Assembly: GCA_002698985.1 (NCBI GenBank)
Contig: PAAY01000035.1
Coordinates: 1-64,000, forward strand
Origin: Saprospirales bacterium
GTDB taxonomy: Bacteria > Bacteroidota > Bacteroidia > Chitinophagales > Saprospiraceae
Direction of reading: 5' to 3'
Length of the DNA: 64,000 nt
Shown: positions 58,013 through 64,000 of the stretch, in pieces
Position numbering within the stretch: position 1 is the first letter of the stretch
How the letters are laid out: every line of letters starts with the position of its first letter
Position numbers and translations under genes: made by a program
The notes under the pieces: model-generated
Seen by the model: only the letters and a program-made list of their open reading frames with translations
What the model was told of the DNA's origin: nothing
Database searches by the model: none

Positions 58013-59560
58013 TTATTTTTTCAGGAAGTGCTTGCGATAATAGGCATTGTAGCTTCTTTTCCAGTGCATTGCAGCCGGTGCATACATTTTTGAGAGAACG
58101 GGCTTGTCATCGCTGAGCACCATTGCATCAGATGTATCAATCTGATTGGGATTCAGAAACGACATGTACAAGTCATTCAATGGTTCAAATCCGGGTTCGG
58201 AATAATTGGTGTTGGAAAAGTCTTTTTCTTCGAGGCTGGCAAGGAAGATCAGGTTTCGGTTTTCTTCCTTCCCTGGAGTAGCCATGATTTCTGTTTCAAA
58301 GCCACATTCAACAAAGGTCTTGTACACAGATCGGGCGGCAGCACCGAATTTGCCGTGAATGAAACCATAGAAATTGACCATGATCAGCCCGTCAGGGGAG
58401 AGCAAATTCTTTGCAGTATTGAACCCTTCCACAGTCAACAAGTGTTCTGGCACAGCCTCTCCCAGAAAGGTGTCATAGATAATGATGTCATACCTCTTAT
58501 CGCAAGTTTCCAGAAAATGGCGTGCGTCATCGATTGTGACAGGTACTTCAGCAGGCATGTTGAAATACTGAATGCTGACTTCGTGAATGCGTTTGTCAAT
58601 TTCAACGGCTTCCACTTCAAACCCCATCCGCAGGAGCTGTTTCACCAGGGTGCCCCCGCCAAGGCCCAGCACCAAAACTTTGCTTCCCTTCGGAAAAATG
58701 CTTGCAGCCGAGGGCATGTAATTCGCCCAAGACCAGACGCTGTACTGAAGGTCGTTGTCCAGTCCGACAAGGGTTTGCATGGTGTTGTTAACCACCAGGG
58801 CCCGAGCCATCCTTGCATCGGGGGTTATTTCATAGGATGGATGGTCAACCACTTTTAGCTGTCCAAAGATTCCTTCTGACTCATACCTCACCTGGTATTC
58901 GGGCGAAAACTTTTCGCTGCTGTTGAAGCCAACCCCTGCAAAGAGAAGTGGAAGCAGTACCGGCAGCGCAGCTTTGGGGCCCATTCTCTTCAACAGGGCA
59001 ATGGCCGGAAAAAAAGCCAATACAATGCCCGTCAGAATGGCCGGCTTCGAAATACCAAAGGCAGGAATGATGTAGAAACCCAAAAGAAAAGTGAGCAAAA
59101 TCCCTCCCAGGGTTGAAATAGCATAGACATTGCCGGCGCTGTTTCCTGCGCCATCGGCTTCTTCGGTCAAAAGGTGAATGATGACCGGAGAGGTCATACC
59201 CATGAATACAAGCGGAGGAAACATGAAAACCAGCAAGGATATCACAGCCCCAGTTTGCAGGTCAAAATCGAGACAAAGCTCCATGATCCATGGTCCGCTG
59301 ACCGGCATTAAGACGAGGAAAAAACCCGCACAAAGAAGAATACTGTAGAGCAATACCTCATTTCGAGGGTACTTTCTGGTAAGGACACCCCCCAGGAAAT
59401 ACCCGCTCATCAGACCTCCCAGCGTGATGCCCAGCACCGCTGCCCACACATACAGGGATGTTCCAAACCAGGGGGCCAGCATCTTGGCCCCAACCAGTTC
59501 GGCCACCATCACCGAACCACCTTCCAAAAAGGATAACAGATACAAAAATTGTCTTCTCAT
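58013..59560 (-). CDS. Membrane-fused spermidine-synthase-like protein
   Basis: This 515-residue protein has an N-terminal half with about seven transmembrane helices (LEGGSVMVAELVGAKMLAPWFG at the start) and a C-terminal methyltransferase-fold half. The latter has GLGGGTLVKQLLRMGFEVEAVEIDKRIHEV (cofactor loop) and DIIIYDTF, as in spermidine synthases. Many Bacteroidota carry this fused MFS/SpeE-like form; aminopropyl transfer is not proven for it. ATG 58560-side alternatives are absent, and 59560 gives the family N-terminus. A divergent gene (subtilase) starts at 59831. Confidence 0.88.
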   Translation of the reverse strand: MRRQFLYLLSFLEGGSVMVAELVGAKMLAPWFGTSLYVWAAVLGITLGGLMSGYFLGGVLTRKYPRNEVLLYSILLCAGFFLVLMPVSGPWIMELCLDFDLQTGAVISLLVFMFPPLVFMGMTSPVIIHLLTEEADGAGNSAGNVYAISTLGGILLTFLLGFYIIPAFGISKPAILTGIVLAFFPAIALLKRMGPKAALPVLLPLLFAGVGFNSSEKFSPEYQVRYESEGIFGQLKVVDHPSYEITPDARMARALVVNNTMQTLVGLDNDLQYSVWSWANYMPSAASIFPKGSKVLVLGLGGGTLVKQLLRMGFEVEAVEIDKRIHEVSIQYFNMPAEVPVTIDDARHFLETCDKRYDIIIYDTFLGEAVPEHLLTVEGFNTAKNLLSPDGLIMVNFYGFIHGKFGAAARSVYKTFVECGFETEIMATPGKEENRNLIFLASLEEKDFSNTNYSEPGFEPLNDLYMSFLNPNQIDTSDAMVLSDDKPVLSKMYAPAAMHWKRSYNAYYRKHFLKK

Positions 59561-59830
59561 CAAAAAACGGATTTCATTCAAAATGCCCAAATGTAGCAGG
59601 ATGCCAACACATGGAAGCATTTGTCCAGAATTTGATTTCCAAATCCAATCACTACCGGAAATAATTTTTTGCCACCAAGAATTTTTCCGCCCTTTTGTTC
59701 TTCAATTATGAACTATTGCCATATTTTTCCGCCCACTTGAATTCAATTACCTCCTGAAGCAATCTACCCTTCACCCGACTTAGTCAAGTTCTTGCAAACT
59801 CATTTTTCACTTCTAACTAAATCTCATCGT

Positions 59831-61096
59831 ATGAAGAAATTTACATTGAGAGCAGGTATTGCCGTGTTGGTTGTTGTGGCATTCCTTGCAGGGTGTCTCA
59901 AAGACGACCAGCTCAACCCTGCCGAGGCATTACAACAACCCGCCAGAACGGGGCTGACAGCGGAACAGTCGGATCAACTGGTAGAATTGATCACCTATTC
60001 GGGGAAGGTGATTCCCGGTCAGTACATCGTTGTTTACAACGACGAAGCCTTTCCTCAGGCAAGAAGCATCGAGGCCATGCCCTGGGCTGAGCAACAAAAA
60101 GCTATGAAAGAAACCGTTGCCACCACGATCTCAAAGTATGGCATCCCTTCCGAAAAAGTTACCCACGTTTATGGAAGCGCCATCAGGGGATTTGCGCTTT
60201 CCAACCTTTCTGACGAAGAGCTTCAGCAACTCCGTCGCGAAAGCAACATCAAATACATCGAGCAAGACCAGGAAATCACCGTTGCCATGGGAGGCCCTCC
60301 CGGTGGGGGCGGTGGTGGTGGAGGCGGAGGCCAGACCACCCCATGGGGCGTCACCAGGGTTGGTGGAGCCTTGGACGGCACCAATGCCGGTACCGCCTGG
60401 ATCATTGACTCCGGTATTGACCTCGACCATCCCGACCTCAATGTGGATGTCGGCAGGTCGGTTTCTTTCCTCACAGGTGGAGGTGGAGCTCAATCTCCAA
60501 ACGATCAGAATGGCCACGGAACTCACGTTGCCGGCACCGTTGGTGCCATTGACAATTCCGAAGGAGTAGTCGGAGTGGCAGCGGGTGCCACACTTGTGGC
60601 AGTCAGAGTCCTCGACAGAAGAGGCAGTGGCTCCTATTCTGTGGTCATTGCAGGTGTTGACTACGTCAAAGCCAACGCTGCCAGCGGCGACGCTGCGAAC
60701 ATGAGCCTTGGCGGGCCTCCGTCACAGGCACTTGACGACGCTGTCAAGGCTGCTTCAAACAGTTGCCCCTTTGCACTGGCAGCCGGCAATGAATCTACCA
60801 ATGCCAACAACTCCTCCCCAGCCCGCGTAAACGGCGCAAACATTTATACCGTTTCGTCCATGGCACAGGGAGATGTCTGGTCTTCGTTTTCAAATTATGG
60901 CAACCCGCCAGTTGACTACTGTGCACCGGGTTCCAGTATTTACTCCACTTACAAAGGCGGTGGCTATGCCACACTCAGCGGCACCTCCATGGCTGCTCCG
61001 CATGTTTGCGGCATTTTGCTCATCGGTGGAATCACAACAGACGGAACCGTTAGTGGCGATCCGGATGGCAATCCAGATCCTATCGCACATCACTAA
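59831..61096 (+). CDS. Subtilisin-like S8 serine protease lipoprotein with I9 propeptide
   Basis: This 421-residue protease has a lipoprotein signal ending LAGC (Cys22) and an inhibitor I9 propeptide (about 60-155; PGQYIVVYNDEAF, VTHVYGSAIRGFALSNLSDEEL). A ten-residue poly-Gly run (158-167) precedes the S8 domain with D193 (IIDSGIDLDHPDLN), H229 (NGHGTHVAGT), oxyanion Asn in AAGNES and S386 (GTSMAAPHV). It is probably secreted to the outer membrane and self-processed. It lacks a T9SS tail. A terminator follows at 61118. Confidence 0.94.
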   Translation: MKKFTLRAGIAVLVVVAFLAGCLKDDQLNPAEALQQPARTGLTAEQSDQLVELITYSGKVIPGQYIVVYNDEAFPQARSIEAMPWAEQQKAMKETVATTISKYGIPSEKVTHVYGSAIRGFALSNLSDEELQQLRRESNIKYIEQDQEITVAMGGPPGGGGGGGGGGQTTPWGVTRVGGALDGTNAGTAWIIDSGIDLDHPDLNVDVGRSVSFLTGGGGAQSPNDQNGHGTHVAGTVGAIDNSEGVVGVAAGATLVAVRVLDRRGSGSYSVVIAGVDYVKANAASGDAANMSLGGPPSQALDDAVKAASNSCPFALAAGNESTNANNSSPARVNGANIYTVSSMAQGDVWSSFSNYGNPPVDYCAPGSSIYSTYKGGGYATLSGTSMAAPHVCGILLIGGITTDGTVSGDPDGNPDPIAHH

Positions 61097-61117
61097 ACCG
61101 AATTTAAAAAAATGACG

Positions 61118-61154
61118 AAAGGGAGGGTCCAAATGGTTCCTCCCTTTTGTTTTT
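61118..61154 (+). terminator. Rho-independent terminator after the subtilase
   Basis: AAAGGGAGG / CCTCCCTTT with a 12-nt loop, then TGTTTTT. Confidence 0.88.
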
Positions 61155-61203
61155 CCGCTTTTCCCTACCTTCGGCAAAACATCGAAACCAAAATCAACGC
61201 GTC

Positions 61204-62262
61204 ATGAAGCAACACTACTTTTTCACCCTGCTGCTGCTGGCCTTTGGCTTTCATGCCTGCCAGTCACCACCGCCGCCGCCACAGGAAGAAGACGGCAAAC
61301 CCACCCTGGAAGAATACTTTGCACCGCACGAACCCGGTATGCAAACCGGTGGCGTGAAAATGATCCCCATCAGCACCCCTGCAGGCGATTTCAAAGTCTG
61401 GGTCCAGCGCTTTGGCAACAATCCTCGCATCAAAATCCTGTTGCTGCACGGCGGGCCTGGAGCTACCCACGAGTATTTCGAATGTGTGCAGAGTTTTTTC
61501 CCGAGGGAAGGCTTTGAGTTCATCTATTACGACCAGCTCGGCTCCGGCAATTCCGACCATCCGGAAGGCCAGGGCGATGTGCTGTGGGAAACGAGCCGCT
61601 TCGTGGAAGAGGTGGAACAGGTTCGCCAGGCCCTCGGCCTCAACAAAGACAACTTCTTCATCATCGGCTCCTCATGGGGCGGCATACTGGGCATGGAATA
61701 CGCCCTGAAATACCAGCAGAACCTGAAAGGGCTCATCATCACCAACATGATGGCCAGCGCCATCGATTACGACAACTATGCAAAGGATGTACTTGCCAAC
61801 CAAATGGACCCGGAAGTGCTGAAGGAGATCCGGGAAATTGAGGCCAATGGGGATTTCGACAACCCTCGTTATATGGAACTGCTCATCCCCAATTTTTACG
61901 AAGAGCATGTACTCCGGCTGCCTTACGAGGAATGGCCCGAACCGGTGCTCCGCTCATTTGCGAAGCTGAACCCCGAAGTCTATGTGTCCATGCAGGGGCC
62001 CAGCGAATTTGGCATCTCCGGCAAGCTGGAAAAATGGGACATCAAAGACCGCCTGCCCGAAATCACCGTGCCTACCCTCACCATTGGTGCCGCCCATGAC
62101 ACCATGGACCCCAAACACATGGAATGGATGAGCACCCAGGTGAAAAACGGGCGTTACCTCCACTGCCCCAACGGCTCTCACCTCAGCATGTGGGACGACC
62201 AGGAGACCTGGATGAATGGCGTCATCCAGTTCATCAAAGACGTTGACGAAGGAAAAATGTAA
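61204..62262 (+). CDS. Proline iminopeptidase-like alpha/beta hydrolase lipoprotein
   Basis: This 352-residue S33-family peptidase has a lipoprotein signal (LAFGFHAC, Cys19), a Pro-rich linker, the oxyanion motif LLHGGPGATHEYF (82-86), YYDQLGSGNSDHP, and the nucleophile S157 in IGSSWGG. The acid and base are in the regions of GAAHDTMDP and PNGSHLSMWDD. The HGGPG and DQxGxGxS patterns are those of prolyl aminopeptidases and tricorn-interacting factor F1. Unlike cytosolic PIP enzymes it is exported, so it may trim peptides in the periplasm or at the surface, perhaps after the neighbouring subtilase. Confidence 0.9.
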   Translation: MKQHYFFTLLLLAFGFHACQSPPPPPQEEDGKPTLEEYFAPHEPGMQTGGVKMIPISTPAGDFKVWVQRFGNNPRIKILLLHGGPGATHEYFECVQSFFPREGFEFIYYDQLGSGNSDHPEGQGDVLWETSRFVEEVEQVRQALGLNKDNFFIIGSSWGGILGMEYALKYQQNLKGLIITNMMASAIDYDNYAKDVLANQMDPEVLKEIREIEANGDFDNPRYMELLIPNFYEEHVLRLPYEEWPEPVLRSFAKLNPEVYVSMQGPSEFGISGKLEKWDIKDRLPEITVPTLTIGAAHDTMDPKHMEWMSTQVKNGRYLHCPNGSHLSMWDDQETWMNGVIQFIKDVDEGKM

Positions 62263-62283
62263 GCTCGCCCTCCGGGCAATGAA

Positions 62284-62322
62284 AAAGGCGAGGCACCACG
62301 ACAGTGCCTCGCCTTTCTTTTT
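62284..62322. terminator. Bidirectional terminator between convergent genes
   Basis: AAAGGCGAGGCAC / GTGCCTCGCCTTT is a perfect 13-bp stem with a 7-nt loop, then CTTTTTT. It serves the hydrolase gene and, in complement, the symporter gene. Confidence 0.93.
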
Positions 62323-62337
62323 TCCTGGATTTGGCAA

Positions 62338-63948
62338 TCAGCCGGTGAAGTAGGTCAGAATGCCGATCACAATGGCGATGACCACCAGCGAGGCCGCAAT
62401 ATCCACCCAGGTGTAGCTGGCCTTGTTGGCCGCTTTTTGCTCCGGCGTGAGCGAACCGAAAGTCAGTCCCACGATCTGTTCCTCGCTCGGCTTTTCCGTC
62501 AGCAAGCTGACCGTGATACAGATGATCACGCTGATGACGAACAATAGGATACAGAAGTGAAGGAAGTTGATGGTGGCCCAGGTGTGCAGGATTCCGCTGA
62601 GATCGTCCTTCATCAGTTCCAGAACCAGCCTCGACATTCCGAGGAAAAAGCCCCCGACGAGGGTGGCCATGGCCCCCTTGGCGTTGATGCGTTTCCAGAA
62701 AATGCCCAAGAGGAAGGTGGCCGTAATGGGCGGTGCAATGTAGGATTGCACGCTTTGCAGGTATTCGTAAAGCACCCCGCTGATTCTTTGCATGACCGGA
62801 ATCCAGGCAATGCCCAGAAAGACGATGATGACGGTGGCGATGCGGCCGATGTTGACCAGCCTGGCTTCGGGTGTTTTCGGGTAAAGTTTCTTGTAAACAT
62901 CGATGGTGAACAAAGTGGAGCAGGAGTTGAACACCGAGGCCAGCGAACTCATCAGCGCTGCCAGCAATCCTGCAGCAACGAGTCCCCGCAATCCCGATGG
63001 CAGCACCTGCGTCATGATGGCTGCGAAGGCCTGGTCACTGCTCTCCACTTCCAGTTGCCCGGTTTTCGTCATTGCGTAAGCGATGATACCCGGCACCAGA
63101 AAGATGAAAACAGGAGACAGCTTGAGCAAGCCACCGAAGATGGCACCTCGTCTTCCTTCGGTAACGTTGCGGGCTGTGAGTACGCGCTGCACGATGTACT
63201 GATCCGTACACCAATACCAGATACCCACGATGCTGCCCCCGATCAGCAGGCCGGTCCAGGGGAATTCGGGATCTGTCATGGGGCGCCACATGTTGAAGTG
63301 TTCGCTGCCGGCCAATTCCCGGAGCTGACCCCAGCCGCCAATTTCGTGGAGGCCGATGAAGGTAACGGAAGCAGCTCCGATGATGAGGATCATTGCCTGG
63401 ATGGCTTCGGTATAGACCACGGCCCTCATTCCACCCAGCACGGTGTAAATACCAGTGAGCACCACCGTGATGAGTGCCCCCAGCCAAAAGTCGATGCCCA
63501 GCAAGGTGGTGATCACGATGCCACCGGCATAAACGGTGACGGAGATTTTGGTGAGCACATACCCCACCAGCGAAATGATGGAGAGGTACCAGCGGGCCTG
63601 GGAGTTGAAGCGCCGCTCCAGAAACTCCGGCATGGTAAACACGCCACTGCGTGCATAAAAGGGCAAAAACAGCCATCCCAGCAGCAGCACGATCCAGGCG
63701 TGGAGCTCAAAGTGGGCCATGGGCATGCCGCTTTTGAAGCCGGTGCCGGCCAGCCCCACCACGTGTTCAGAGCCGATGTTGGAAGCAAAGATGGAGGCAC
63801 CTACCACAAACCACCCCACATTGCGGCCGGCGAGGAAGTAATCGCTGGTGTCCTTTTGTTTGCGGGTGATGGCCCAGATGGCCACAGCAAACAGTGCGGT
63901 GAAATACACGCCAATGACGATCCAGTCCAGTGTCGTAAAGTTGGTCAT
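62338..63948 (-). CDS. Sodium/solute symporter (SSS family, SGLT-like)
   Basis: This 536-residue inner-membrane symporter has about 13-14 helices and SSS signatures: DYFLAGRNVGWFVVGASIFASNIGSEHVVGLAGTGFKSG, GGMRAVVYTEAIQAMILI, YWCTDQYIVQRVL and LRGLVAAGLLAALMSSLASVFNSCSTLFTIDVYKK. These match the glucose/galactose-type sodium symporters. Sugar is likely but not proven. It is complete within the window, 52 bp from the right edge, and no partner genes are visible. Confidence 0.93.
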   Translation of the reverse strand: MTNFTTLDWIVIGVYFTALFAVAIWAITRKQKDTSDYFLAGRNVGWFVVGASIFASNIGSEHVVGLAGTGFKSGMPMAHFELHAWIVLLLGWLFLPFYARSGVFTMPEFLERRFNSQARWYLSIISLVGYVLTKISVTVYAGGIVITTLLGIDFWLGALITVVLTGIYTVLGGMRAVVYTEAIQAMILIIGAASVTFIGLHEIGGWGQLRELAGSEHFNMWRPMTDPEFPWTGLLIGGSIVGIWYWCTDQYIVQRVLTARNVTEGRRGAIFGGLLKLSPVFIFLVPGIIAYAMTKTGQLEVESSDQAFAAIMTQVLPSGLRGLVAAGLLAALMSSLASVFNSCSTLFTIDVYKKLYPKTPEARLVNIGRIATVIIVFLGIAWIPVMQRISGVLYEYLQSVQSYIAPPITATFLLGIFWKRINAKGAMATLVGGFFLGMSRLVLELMKDDLSGILHTWATINFLHFCILLFVISVIICITVSLLTEKPSEEQIVGLTFGSLTPEQKAANKASYTWVDIAASLVVIAIVIGILTYFTG

Positions 63949-64000
63949 AGTTCAGCTGTTTGAAAGGTACGGATGTGGAGAGGCCAGCACGGAAAGCAGA

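Noticed and set aside
62557-63963. Plus-strand open frame of 468 codons
   Set aside because: It is antisense to the sodium/solute symporter, and its composition is a shadow of the membrane protein codons.

Overview
The window looks like a chromosomal segment of a member of the Bacteroidota, most likely the class Saprospiria. The reasons are a 16S rRNA 5' part with Bacteroidota-type sequence, repeated promoter boxes of the form TAnnTTTG (with -33 TTTG 19-20 nt upstream where the match is best), a type IX secretion C-terminal sorting domain, FecR/DUF4974, STN, DUF5777, DUF2807 and TonB-receptor proteins with carboxypeptidase-like N-terminal domains. The genus call is inference only.

Layout. 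1-717: 5' part of a 16S rRNA gene on the minus strand, cut by the window edge, with two tandem rrn promoters upstream. 1.3-16 kb: mostly core metabolism (serC, bacilliredoxin, transketolase, cysS), a three-gene c-type cytochrome/DUF5777 operon, secreted proteins, a GntP permease and a GH16 glucanase. 18.5-27.2 kb: a six-gene minus-strand operon for a Tat-exported molybdopterin oxidoreductase (B-C-A order as in ttrBCA/srdBCA) flanked by two outer-membrane porins. A complete IS256-family element (1401 bp, 8-bp target duplication) sits directly upstream of it. 29-38 kb: two TonB-dependent receptors with candidate metal-type operators, a MOSC protein, an ATP-grasp enzyme, and a LysE exporter whose 3' end is duplicated on the far side of an inserted Fic gene. 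38.5-46.4 kb: amidase, PLP trans-sulfuration enzyme, DUF2807 protein, two paralogous barrels, and a FecR plus STN/repeat protein pair with no sigma factor. 46.7-64 kb: sterol desaturase-like hydroxylase, a HepT-MntA toxin-antitoxin pair, DUF983, an alpha/beta hydrolase, an AarF/ABC1 kinase, DoxX, U32 peptidase plus ferredoxin, a membrane MutS-like ATPase, an XRE-Fic protein, a membrane spermidine-synthase-like protein, a subtilase, a proline iminopeptidase-like lipoprotein and a sodium/solute symporter.

The most unusual signal is not a gene. The intergenic regions are filled with arrays of short degenerate words, mostly 7 bp long (some 9 or 10 bp). The same words recur at many separate loci, in both orientations and in a shared modular order, and they often begin inside a gene and supply its stop codon. 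Small perfect palindromes interrupt the arrays. They resemble the short tandemly repeated repetitive (STRR) heptamers of cyanobacteria, but I know of no description for this lineage.

Other points of interest are the IS insertion that separates the oxidoreductase operon from a CRP/FNR-like palindrome, the Fic cassette bounded by 79-bp lysE 3'-end repeats, apparently leaderless promoters, and a Trp/Glu-rich repeat protein of unknown function. Most plus/minus overlapping long reading frames are shadows of real genes and are left out.
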